DNA of 19,478 bases from an uncultured Bacillota bacterium (GTDB lineage Bacteria; Bacillota_I; Bacilli_A; RFN20; CAG-449), in the NCBI GenBank assembly GCA_902493275.1, contig CABUOQ010000033.1, positions 1-19,478 on the forward strand. Direction: 5' to 3'. The position numbers and the translations under genes are program-made. This document shows, one piece after another, positions 1 through 6,208 of this stretch. The notes below the pieces were generated by a model. That model had not been told where the DNA came from and did not search any database. It worked only from the letters and a program-made list of their open reading frames with translations. The first letter of the stretch is position 1. Each line of letters opens with the position of its first letter.

Positions 1-23
1 CTCTATTTCGCGACAGCCTCTTT

Positions 24-52
24 ATATTATCCTATTACTTTTTATTTGTCAA
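24..52 (-). promoter_or_regulatory. Strong leftward sigma-A promoter firing off the left edge
   Basis: On the minus strand a perfect -35 TTGACA (52-47) is followed after 17 bases by a -10 TAATAT (29-24). The start would fall near 17-18 and the transcript would begin close to GGCUGUCGCG. Upstream, 53-90 is a run of phased A-tracts on the minus strand, like the UP elements of stable-RNA promoters. The transcribed gene lies outside the window. An rRNA or tRNA operon is a guess from promoter strength and the UP-like tract only. Confidence 0.65.
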
Positions 53-95
53 CTACTTTTTTTATATTTTTTTGTTTTTATTTTTTTATTGCCTA

Positions 96-133
96 GTGCG
101 CGCATTATGCGCGCGTATGCGCATACATGCATA
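96..133. repeat. Abutting GC-rich palindromes with alternating purine-pyrimidine tract
   Basis: Three palindromes lie end to end: GCGCGCAT-T-ATGCGCGC (98-114), GTATGCGCATAC (115-126) and ATGCAT (127-132). Purine and pyrimidine alternate without a break from 106 to 133, and also from 96 to 105. The patch is strikingly GC-rich among AT-rich flanks. It sits between the leftward promoter at 24-52 and the terminator of the 186-869 gene. It could extrude as a cruciform, adopt Z-DNA or bind a protein; nothing here decides between these. Confidence 0.6.
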
Positions 134-136
134 AAT

Positions 137-164
137 AAAAATAAGAGATATAAAATTCTCTTAT
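137..164 (-). terminator. Terminator of the Bax-inhibitor-1 family gene
   Basis: On the minus strand an 8-bp stem, ATAAGAGA (164-157) pairing with TCTCTTAT (148-141), has an 8-base loop and is followed by TTTTATTT. It begins 21 bases past the stop codon of the 186-869 gene. Plus-strand sequence after the hairpin is also T-rich, so it may work in both directions. Confidence 0.6.
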
Positions 165-185
165 CTTTAATTTTTTATTTTTTAA

Positions 186-869
186 TTAATTATTTCTGCT
201 ATTACCAATTAGTGATACTATTCTTATAAATACATAGACAAAATCAATATATAGATTTAAAGCCATTAATAACGAAATGTTCGTAGTTAAAGCGCCAGTG
301 GAAGCTAATCTTTTAACTCTTTGAACATCATAAGCAATAAAACCGATATAAATGGCTAAAATAATATAGCTTGTAACCCAACTTACAACTGTGCTTCCTA
401 CAAATATATTTATCAATGTCATTATAAGACATCCAAATAAAAGCATGAAAAGAAAACTACCAAATCCACTTAAATTACGCTTGGTGATTAATCCATATAA
501 AGCCATGATTCCAAATACAGCTGATGTAGTAACTAAGGCTAGACCTAAAGTTTGTATTTCATACATTACCGCAAGAGGAGAAATCCAAATTCCCATCGCT
601 ATAGCAAATAATGTAAATACGCTTATCGCACTTATCTTAGATTTGGCATTGGCAATTATAAATTGGCCTAAAAACGACAAAAGAAAAACTGCAATTAAGC
701 CTCCAATTAAAATGCCATTATATAAATTTTCAGCATGAACTGCGACTAATAAATATGGCAAACCAATACATACAATAGCTGTTATTAAAATTGCATAGAA
801 CATCCATCCAAAAACTTTAGTCATTGAATAAGATGAAGATCTTGTGTCATCGTAATATCTTGTTTCCAT
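186..869 (-). CDS. Bax inhibitor-1 (YetJ/YccA-like) family membrane protein
   Basis: A 227-residue integral membrane protein with about seven hydrophobic segments and short loops, typical in length for bacterial BI-1/TMBIM proteins (Bacillus YetJ, E. coli YbhL and YccA). The family signature lies at the C-terminus: an Ala-Tyr-Asp-Val segment in the sixth helix and an ALNLYIDF segment in the last helix. These supply the two membrane aspartates that in YetJ form the pH-sensitive calcium-leak pair. The role is therefore probably calcium or proton leak, or membrane-protein quality control; this is a family inference. A GTG lies one codon upstream at 872, but AGGAGG is 7 bases from the ATG at 869 and only 4 from the GTG, so the ATG was chosen. 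It has its own promoter and terminator and is not part of the glycolytic operon. Confidence 0.88.
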   Translation of the reverse strand: METRYYDDTRSSSYSMTKVFGWMFYAILITAIVCIGLPYLLVAVHAENLYNGILIGGLIAVFLLSFLGQFIIANAKSKISAISVFTLFAIAMGIWISPLAVMYEIQTLGLALVTTSAVFGIMALYGLITKRNLSGFGSFLFMLLFGCLIMTLINIFVGSTVVSWVTSYIILAIYIGFIAYDVQRVKRLASTGALTTNISLLMALNLYIDFVYVFIRIVSLIGNSRNN

Positions 870-928
870 CACTATTCCTCCTTAATAATATTCATCATAT
901 ATAGTTTTGCATCAATGATTGCTATAAT

Positions 929-958
929 ATTATAAATTATTTTTTAACTATTTGTTAA
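929..958 (-). promoter_or_regulatory. Promoter of the Bax-inhibitor-1 family gene
   Basis: Minus strand: -35 TTAACA (958-953), an 18-base spacer, then -10 TATAAT (934-929). It starts just past the tpiA terminator and leaves a leader of about 50 bases before the AGGAGG ribosome site. Confidence 0.55.
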
Positions 959-964
959 CTAATC

Positions 965-1019
965 AAAAAAAGAAAAGATGTTGTAAAGTTTACGGACATA
1001 ACAACCTATACAACATCTT
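965..1019 (-). terminator. Rho-independent terminator of the gap-pgk-tpiA operon
   Basis: On the minus strand an 11-bp perfect stem, AAGATGTTGTA (1019-1009) with TACAACATCTT (985-975), encloses a 23-base loop and is followed by TTCTTTTTT (974 downward). It begins 18 bases after the tpiA stop. The loop is longer than usual but the stem and T-run are clear. Confidence 0.82.
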
Positions 1020-1037
1020 ATGTAAAATAATTAATTA

Positions 1038-1793
1038 TTATTCTGCAAGATTTTTAACCATTGCAGTAAATGAATCAATTTTTAATGAAGCTCCACCAAC
1101 TAAAGCACCATCAACATTATCTTGTTTAAGGTAACCTTTGACATTTTCTGGTTTTACTGAGCCACCATATAAAATCATGACATTTTCTTCAGCACCTGGG
1201 TACATTTGTTTTACGATAGATCTAATAAAGCCACAAACATCTTCAGCTATTTCTGTTGATGCGTTTTTACCAGTGCCAATAGACCAAACAGGTTCATAAG
1301 CAATTACCATCTTACTTACACATTTTGGACAAAAATCTGCAAGCCCAACTCTAACTTGTTCTTCTACAACCTCTTTAGTTTTGCCACTTTCAAATTGCTC
1401 TAAAGTCTCACCGACACAATAAACAGGTGTCATATCAGCTTCAATTAATTTATGAATTTTTTTATTGCATTTTTCATTTGTTTCATTATCGTATGTTCTT
1501 CTTTCAGAATGCCCAATAATGCACCATGAAATACCTAAATCTTTAAGCATTGGAATTGATATTTCACCAGTATATGCTCCATTATCCATAAAATGGCAAT
1601 TTTGAGCCGCTACTATAAGTTCTGGATTATTTGTCTTAACAGCTTCTAATCCTAAATAAGTAGGTGCTACACCAACTAAAATATCATGTTCATGAGCGTA
1701 TTTAGTAATTTCTTTGCTGGCTAAAGCAAACTCTTTTGCTTCACCAACAGTCTTGTTCATTTTCCAATTGCCGAGTAAAAGTTTTTTTCTCAT
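1038..1793 (-). CDS. tpiA: Triosephosphate isomerase
   Basis: Interconverts dihydroxyacetone phosphate and glyceraldehyde 3-phosphate in cytosolic glycolysis. The 251-residue protein has the full family signature: GNWKMN near the start with catalytic Lys11, GHSERR with the electrophilic His95, the catalytic glutamate in AYEPVWSIGTGK (Glu167) and the phosphate-binding YGGSV and ALVGGASL segments near the end. Start choice: the ATG at 1793 gives the usual MRKK-LLLGNWK beginning. A TTG five codons upstream (1808) overlaps the pgk stop and would add residues absent from the family. Only 7 bases separate the pgk stop from this ATG and no strong Shine-Dalgarno is visible, so translational coupling to pgk is likely. 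Last gene of the operon, followed by a terminator. Confidence 0.97.
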   Translation of the reverse strand: MRKKLLLGNWKMNKTVGEAKEFALASKEITKYAHEHDILVGVAPTYLGLEAVKTNNPELIVAAQNCHFMDNGAYTGEISIPMLKDLGISWCIIGHSERRTYDNETNEKCNKKIHKLIEADMTPVYCVGETLEQFESGKTKEVVEEQVRVGLADFCPKCVSKMVIAYEPVWSIGTGKNASTEIAEDVCGFIRSIVKQMYPGAEENVMILYGGSVKPENVKGYLKQDNVDGALVGGASLKIDSFTAMVKNLAE

Positions 1794-1800
1794 AAAATTA

Positions 1801-3009
1801 TTAACCAATTACATCAATTCCAGGTAAATGACCATCATTTTCAATCATTTCAAGGGAAGCACCGCCTCCGGTTGAAACATGTGAAAATTCATCCTTATAA
1901 CCGAATTGCTTACATGCTGATGCTGAATCGCCACCGCCGATAACTGTAAATGCAGTTTCTTTAATATCAGCGCAAGCTTTACAAACAGCTTTTGTACCAG
2001 CTTGGAACATCTCTTTTTCAAAGACACCCATTGGTCCATTCCAGAATACTGTATGAGCTTTAGAAATTTCAGCTTGATATAAAGCAATTGTCTTTTCGCC
2101 AATATCCATTCCTTGAACACCATCAGGAATTGCATCAACACTAACAGTCTTAATTTCTGTTGGGTTATCGAAATCATTAGCTACTACGACATCAACTGGA
2201 AGAAGTACTTTGCCAGTTTCGTACATTTGTTTTGCATAAGCAAGTTGTTCTTCTTCACAAGGTGATTCGCCAATATTCTTTCCTAAAGCTTTTAAGAAAG
2301 TATAAGCCATAGCACCACCGATAATAACTTTATCACATTTCTTGACTAAAGAATTGATAACTTTAATCTTGTCAGAAACTTTAAATCCACCTAAGATAGC
2401 GACATAAGGTCTTCCTTCAGGTGCAACTTCAACAGCTCTTTTTAAAGAGACCACTTCTTTTTCAACTAAGAAGCCAATAGCAGTTTGTTTTCCTTCACTA
2501 TTTAAAATTTCAGGAACGCCATAAGTAGAAGCATGTGCTCTATGAGCAGATCCAAATGCATCCATTACAAACGCATCGCATAATGAAGCCCATTCTTTAG
2601 AAAGAGCTGGATCATTTTTAGATTCTCCTTTTTCATAACGGGTATTTTGAACTAAAAGAACATCGCCATCTTTTAAAGAAGCAACAGCATCTTTTAATTC
2701 TTCACCATGAGTTACCGGGCAAAATTTAACTTCTTTATTTAATAATTCTGCTAAACGTTCAGCAACTGGAGCTAAATTATTTTTCTTTTTAGCTTTTAAA
2801 ATTTCTTCTTCTGTCTTTTTGTAGTCGATTTTTCCTAAGTGAGACATTAAAACAACTTTAGCTTTTTTAGCAATAAGTTCTTTAATGGTTGGTAATGCAG
2901 CAACAATTCTATTATCATCACTGATTTTACCATCTACGAAAGGAACATTGAAATCGCAACGGACTAAAACAGTAAGTCCTTCTACTTGTAAATCTCTTAC
3001 ACTTTTCAT
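1801..3009 (-). CDS. pgk: Phosphoglycerate kinase
   Basis: Transfers phosphate from 1,3-bisphosphoglycerate to ADP, giving ATP and 3-phosphoglycerate. At 402 residues it is the normal bacterial length. Landmarks in order are the substrate-site VRCDFNVP near residue 18, SHLGK near residue 57, the MDAFGSAHRAHAST segment, AILGGFKVSDKI at the hinge, the ATP-site VFWNGPMGVFE, and the C-terminal GGGDSASA and STGGGASLEM loops. AAGGAG lies 10 bases before the ATG. It is the middle gene of gap-pgk-tpiA. The 106-base gap-pgk spacer carries three hairpins, the last ending just before this ribosome site, which may set its expression relative to gap. Confidence 0.98.
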   Translation of the reverse strand: MKSVRDLQVEGLTVLVRCDFNVPFVDGKISDDNRIVAALPTIKELIAKKAKVVLMSHLGKIDYKKTEEEILKAKKKNNLAPVAERLAELLNKEVKFCPVTHGEELKDAVASLKDGDVLLVQNTRYEKGESKNDPALSKEWASLCDAFVMDAFGSAHRAHASTYGVPEILNSEGKQTAIGFLVEKEVVSLKRAVEVAPEGRPYVAILGGFKVSDKIKVINSLVKKCDKVIIGGAMAYTFLKALGKNIGESPCEEEQLAYAKQMYETGKVLLPVDVVVANDFDNPTEIKTVSVDAIPDGVQGMDIGEKTIALYQAEISKAHTVFWNGPMGVFEKEMFQAGTKAVCKACADIKETAFTVIGGGDSASACKQFGYKDEFSHVSTGGGASLEMIENDGHLPGIDVIG

Positions 3010-3033
3010 CTTGATTTATTCTCCTTAAAGTAA

Positions 3034-3092
3034 AGCACCCAAAATTGGGTGCTAATTATATTAGTGAAAACTCACTGGGTAATAAGCTACCC
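3034..3092 (-). promoter_or_regulatory. Three successive RNA hairpins between gap and pgk
   Basis: In transcript order (minus strand): GGGTA/TACCC with a 6-base loop (3092-3077); directly abutting it AGTGA/TCACT with a 4-base loop (3076-3063); then AGCACCCAA/TTGGGTGCT, a 9-bp stem with a 2-base apex (3053-3034). The last is followed by TTTACTTT and the pgk AAGGAG. The third could be a partial terminator or attenuator, or the group could be mRNA processing or stability elements. The pairing is seen in the sequence; the function is inferred. Confidence 0.6.
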
Positions 3093-3115
3093 GAAAATTG
3101 TATTAAATTGTTAAA

Positions 3116-4150
3116 TTAGCAATTTTCTGCAAAGTATTTAATGGTACGTACCATTTGTGATGTATATGAATTTTCATTATCATACCAAGATACGACTTGT
3201 ACTTGATATAATCCATCACCTAATGCTGTAACCATTGTTTGAGTAGCATCGAATAAAGATCCTTGAGTAATACCGATAATATCAGATGATACTAATGGTT
3301 CTTCTGTATAACCATATGATTCATTAGCAACTGATTTCATATAAGCATTAATTGTTTCTTTAGTAACTTCTTTATCTGTTTTAACAACTGCAACTAAAAT
3401 TGTTGTTGATCCTGTTGGAACAGGTACACGTTGAGCAGAACCGATTAATCTACCATTTAATTCAGGAATAACTAATCCGATTGCTTTTGCGGCGCCAGTT
3501 GAGTTAGGAACGATACTGCAAGCTGCAGCTCTAGCTCTTCTTAAATCGCCTTTTCTATGTGGTCCATCTAAGACCATTTGATCACCAGTATAAGCGTGGA
3601 CAGTAGTCATAATACCACTTTGAATCTTAGCAAAATCATTTAAAGCTTTTGCCATTGGAGCTAAACAGTTAGTAGTACATGAAGCTGCTGAGATGATTTG
3701 ATCTTCTTTACCAAGTGTTTCATGGTTAACATTGTAAACAATTGTCTTTAAATCTTTTCCTGCAGGAGCGGAAATAATAACTTTTTTAGCACCAGCATTG
3801 ATATGAGCCATTGATTTTTCTTTTGAGCAATAGAAGCCTGTGCATTCTAATACTACATCAACGCCTAATTCACCCCATGGGCAATTATTTGCATCTTTTT
3901 CAGCATAGATTCTGATTTTCTTTCCATCAACAGCAATCCATCCTTCTTCTGCTCCTTCTTCTGAGCAGGTAACTTTATCTGCTAAAGCATATCTACCTTG
4001 TGCTGAATCATACTTTAACAAATGAGCTAACATTTTTGGGCTGGTTAAATCATTGATTGCTACAATTTCATAACCTTCAGCACCAAACATTTGTCTGAAC
4101 GCTAAACGTCCAATACGGCCGAAACCATTAATTGCAATTTTTACTGACAT
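3116..4150 (-). CDS. gap: Glyceraldehyde-3-phosphate dehydrogenase (NAD-dependent, type I)
   Basis: Oxidises glyceraldehyde 3-phosphate to 1,3-bisphosphoglycerate with NAD+. The 344 residues begin with the Rossmann motif NGFGRIGR and Asp34 at the end of the second strand, the residue that favours NAD over NADP. The catalytic motif ASCTTNCLAP carries Cys158, and His185 in TTVHAYTGDQ activates it. The phosphate-binding and S-loop segments (GAAKAIGLVIPELNGRL, QRVPVPTGS) and the C-terminal WYDNENSYTSQM are all present. AGGAGG lies 9 bases before the ATG. It is the first gene of the glycolytic operon with its own near-consensus promoter. No cggR-type repressor gene stands in front, unlike Bacillus; clpP diverges instead. 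Confidence 0.98.
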   Translation of the reverse strand: MSVKIAINGFGRIGRLAFRQMFGAEGYEIVAINDLTSPKMLAHLLKYDSAQGRYALADKVTCSEEGAEEGWIAVDGKKIRIYAEKDANNCPWGELGVDVVLECTGFYCSKEKSMAHINAGAKKVIISAPAGKDLKTIVYNVNHETLGKEDQIISAASCTTNCLAPMAKALNDFAKIQSGIMTTVHAYTGDQMVLDGPHRKGDLRRARAAACSIVPNSTGAAKAIGLVIPELNGRLIGSAQRVPVPTGSTTILVAVVKTDKEVTKETINAYMKSVANESYGYTEEPLVSSDIIGITQGSLFDATQTMVTALGDGLYQVQVVSWYDNENSYTSQMVRTIKYFAENC

Positions 4151-4183
4151 TTATAATGTCCTCCTTTTATTTTTTGCAATTAT

Positions 4184-4213
4184 ATTATAAATATAATAAT
4201 TTGCTATTGTCAA
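4184..4213 (-). promoter_or_regulatory. Near-consensus promoter of the gap-pgk-tpiA operon
   Basis: Minus strand: perfect -35 TTGACA (4213-4208), 18-base spacer, perfect -10 TATAAT (4189-4184). It leaves a leader of about 30 bases before the gap ATG, consistent with high constitutive glycolytic expression. No clear operator overlaps it. Confidence 0.75.
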
Positions 4214-4307
4214 ATAAATAAATGCTATAGATTAATTTCGATATTTTTTTATTGATATGAATATTTATAAGATATTTTACCTAAAATATATAAGAGGTTA
4301 AAATACA

Positions 4308-4886
4308 ATGAATATCATCCCTGCAGTTAGCATCAGTAATTACGATGGAATTAAAAATTTTGATTTAATATCTTTATTATTAAGTGAAAGAATTATCATG
4401 CTTGTTGGGGAGATTGATGATGAAATATCAAATATTATCGTCTCCGAATTACTTTATCTTAATGCGATATCGCCAGAAGAAAAAATTACGATTTATATAA
4501 ATTCACCTGGCGGATCAGTCACCGCGGGATTTGCCATTTATGATGTAATGAAAAATATCTCATGTCCGATAGAAACTATCGGTTTAGGAATGTGTGCCTC
4601 GATGGCGGCCTTTTTATTATCTTCTGGAAGTCCTGGATTAAGAAAAGCCTATGATAATTGTGAAATCATGATTCATCAACCACTAGGCGGAAGTAATGGC
4701 CAAGTATCCGATATAGAAATCATGACTAAAAGATATATTTTTCTCAAGAATAAAATTAGTGAAATTCTTTCACATAATACTTCTCAACCACTAGAAAAAA
4801 TCATTAAAGATACTGATAGAAATTACTTTTTGTCTAGTTCAGAAGCTCTTAGCTATCATTTAATCGATAATATAATAAAAAAGTAA
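4308..4886 (+). CDS. clpP: ClpP-family serine protease subunit with Asn in place of the triad Asp
   Basis: The proteolytic-chamber subunit that assembles as a tetradecamer and degrades proteins fed by a ClpX or ClpC ATPase. At 192 residues it is the normal length. The YINSPGGS oxyanion segment (63-70), nucleophile Ser98 in CASMAAF, and His123 in MIHQPLGG are intact. By alignment on the DTDR-x-x-F-L-S segment, the third triad residue, Asp in E. coli (DTERDRF) and Bacillus (DTDRDNF), is Asn172 here (codon AAT at 4821-4823). Asn at this place is known in the second ClpP of Listeria (ClpP1). This may therefore be a low-activity or partner-dependent paralogue, with a standard clpP elsewhere. The ribosome site is weak (AGAGG). 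I see no CtsR heptad pair upstream, and the promoter is not clear. Confidence 0.93.
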   Translation: MNIIPAVSISNYDGIKNFDLISLLLSERIIMLVGEIDDEISNIIVSELLYLNAISPEEKITIYINSPGGSVTAGFAIYDVMKNISCPIETIGLGMCASMAAFLLSSGSPGLRKAYDNCEIMIHQPLGGSNGQVSDIEIMTKRYIFLKNKISEILSHNTSQPLEKIIKDTDRNYFLSSSEALSYHLIDNIIKK

Positions 4887-5144
4887 TTATTTCTTTGAAT
4901 CACTGCTTAAGGAATAATCGCGAATTCCAATTAATAATTCACTTAAATCAATATCTAAAGCATATGAAATCTGGCGTAATATTTTTAATGTTGGATTTCT
5001 TTTTCCATTTTCTAAATCATTCAAATAGTTTCTATTGACATCAGCTCTTAAAGCTAATTCTAGGCAAGACCATCGCTTCTGCTTTCTTAAAAAAGCAATT
5101 CTTTTTCCTAATTGATGATAAATATCAAACTCATTTCCCCTCAT
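4887..5144 (-). CDS. Small XRE-family helix-turn-helix regulator
   Basis: An 85-residue protein that is almost entirely a Cro/CI-type helix-turn-helix. Residues about 10-68 contain the family pattern: LGKRIAFLRKQK, a recognition-helix region ending NYLNDLENGKRNP, then TLKILRQISYALDIDLSELL. No effector or dimerisation domain follows, so it is a DNA-binding regulator of unknown target. Its ATG lies 14 bases inside the end of whiA with a good GAGGA site 9 bases upstream, so the two are co-transcribed and probably translationally coupled. Its stop codon abuts the clpP stop with no base between. Regulation of whiA or of neighbouring clpP is possible but only inferred from position. Confidence 0.85.
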   Translation of the reverse strand: MRGNEFDIYHQLGKRIAFLRKQKRWSCLELALRADVNRNYLNDLENGKRNPTLKILRQISYALDIDLSELLIGIRDYSLSSDSKK

Positions 5145-6090
5145 TTATTATTTCCTCATATAGCAAATGAACTTTATTTAATATATGATTAACTCCTGAT
5201 TTAGAAATGGTAATATCATATTCACTTTTCGCTATTTTACTAATCATGCTCAATGAAGCATCTTCATTTTCTAAACGAATTTTACAAATTATTTTTTCTT
5301 TATCTGAAAAATCTAAATCGCGATAATGCTCTTTTATATAATTGATTTCTTTTATTTGATTTAGCCCATTGTTTAACGATTTTTGATAATTCGCAGTTAT
5401 ACATACTTGAATGCGATTATCGGAATTAAAATAATCTTTTTCAATGCGTACATTTTCAAAATCCATCACGCAATTATGCGCATGAATAATGGTTAAAAAT
5501 ACCGATATTTGCTCCGCTTTTTTTAAATATAAAATATATTTATTCCTTCTGCTAATAATTTTAAAACTCAAAGCTTTTTCATTTTTAAAGCGATTTAATA
5601 ATTTAAGAAAATATTTTGCATCATCTTCATCATTAACCACTATTTGTAAATGATAATTCTTGCTATGAGGCGAATTAACACTTCCAGAAGCTAAAAAAGC
5701 TCCTGAAATAAAATATCTTAACTTTTCTTCTAAGACAATCTCTTTAGGAAAAGATGGAATCCCATTAGTAAAAAGCTGCAATTGTTGCAATATTTCCATC
5801 GTATTTTCTTTAATATGCACACCATAAATAACACCCTTATCTAAGCACATTTTCTTATAATATGAGTACGTAGGTGAAACATTAAAAAGGCGTTTAAAAG
5901 CATTGTATACTAATTTTATGATTTTAGAATTTTCATTTTGAAGAGATAGTTCCATACCTTCTTTTGTTAAATGTAATATTCCATTAATTTTAACATATCC
6001 GGCTAAAAGAGAAAGAAGTTGCCAATCTTCAAACTCAAGTGCACAAATTTCTTCTTTTACTTCAGAAGTAAAAGTTACTTTATTTTTCAT
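5131..6090 (-). CDS. whiA: WhiA, DNA-binding cell-division/chromosome-segregation factor
   Basis: A 319-residue homologue of WhiA (YvcL), which combines a LAGLIDADG-homing-endonuclease-like fold lacking nuclease activity with a C-terminal helix-turn-helix. The beginning (VTFTSEVKEEICALE), the middle segment YFISGAFLASGSVNSPHSKNYHLQI, and the C-terminal helix-turn-helix (about 265-310, ending GVNHILNKVHLLYEEI) match the family in order and length. In Bacillus it supports division and chromosome segregation; in Streptomyces it controls sporulation. In most Firmicutes it follows rapZ and yvcK, which are both absent here: trxB lies directly upstream. It ends in TGA inside the start of the XRE gene. 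The ribosome site is weak (AGAAAG). Confidence 0.93.
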   Translation of the reverse strand: MKNKVTFTSEVKEEICALEFEDWQLLSLLAGYVKINGILHLTKEGMELSLQNENSKIIKLVYNAFKRLFNVSPTYSYYKKMCLDKGVIYGVHIKENTMEILQQLQLFTNGIPSFPKEIVLEEKLRYFISGAFLASGSVNSPHSKNYHLQIVVNDEDDAKYFLKLLNRFKNEKALSFKIISRRNKYILYLKKAEQISVFLTIIHAHNCVMDFENVRIEKDYFNSDNRIQVCITANYQKSLNNGLNQIKEINYIKEHYRDLDFSDKEKIICKIRLENEDASLSMISKIAKSEYDITISKSGVNHILNKVHLLYEEIINEGK

Positions 6091-6138
6091 TCAAAAATCA
6101 CATCTTTCTAGTTTTGAAAAACATCTTTACTTATCAAA

Positions 6139-6168
6139 AGAATACAATAAAAAATAATAAAAGTCCAA
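6139..6168 (-). promoter_or_regulatory. Possible whiA promoter
   Basis: Minus strand: TTGGAC (6168-6163), an 18-base spacer, then TATTCT (6144-6139), each hexamer at least 4 of 6 to consensus. The 18-base spacing matches the gap and 186-869 promoters. It overlaps the hairpin at 6158-6174, so only one of the two readings may be right. Confidence 0.28.
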
Positions 6169-6174
6169 CTTTTA
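6151..6174 (-). terminator. Possible terminator of the uvrA-trxB operon
   Basis: Minus strand: TAAAAGT (6174-6168), loop TGG, ACTTTTA (6164-6158), then TTATTTTTT. The stem is 7 bp and AT-rich, so it would be weak. It lies 35 bases after the trxB stop. Confidence 0.4.
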
Positions 6175-6208
6175 AAAATTTCTATCAATTATATCATGAT
6201 AAAAAGAA

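Noticed and set aside
391..738. Open frame on the plus strand
   Set aside because: It lies wholly opposite the Bax-inhibitor-1 family gene, has no ribosome site and has no recognisable domain. The antisense frames at 8009-8377, 6300-6617, 10401-10670 and 18959-19258 were rejected for the same reasons.
1794..1808. TTG start adding five residues to triosephosphate isomerase
   Set aside because: The ATG at 1793 gives the standard family beginning, and the TTG overlaps the pgk stop without a ribosome site.
4151..4307. CtsR or CIRCE heat-shock operator before clpP
   Set aside because: Only one GTCAAA half-site is present, and it is the complement of the gap -35. There is no second heptad in phase and no TTAGCACTC/GAGTGCTAA pair.
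6182..6201. TATCA...TGATA inverted repeat after trxB as a terminator
   Set aside because: The stem is only about 5 AT pairs and no T-run follows directly; the hairpin at 6158-6174 is the better candidate.
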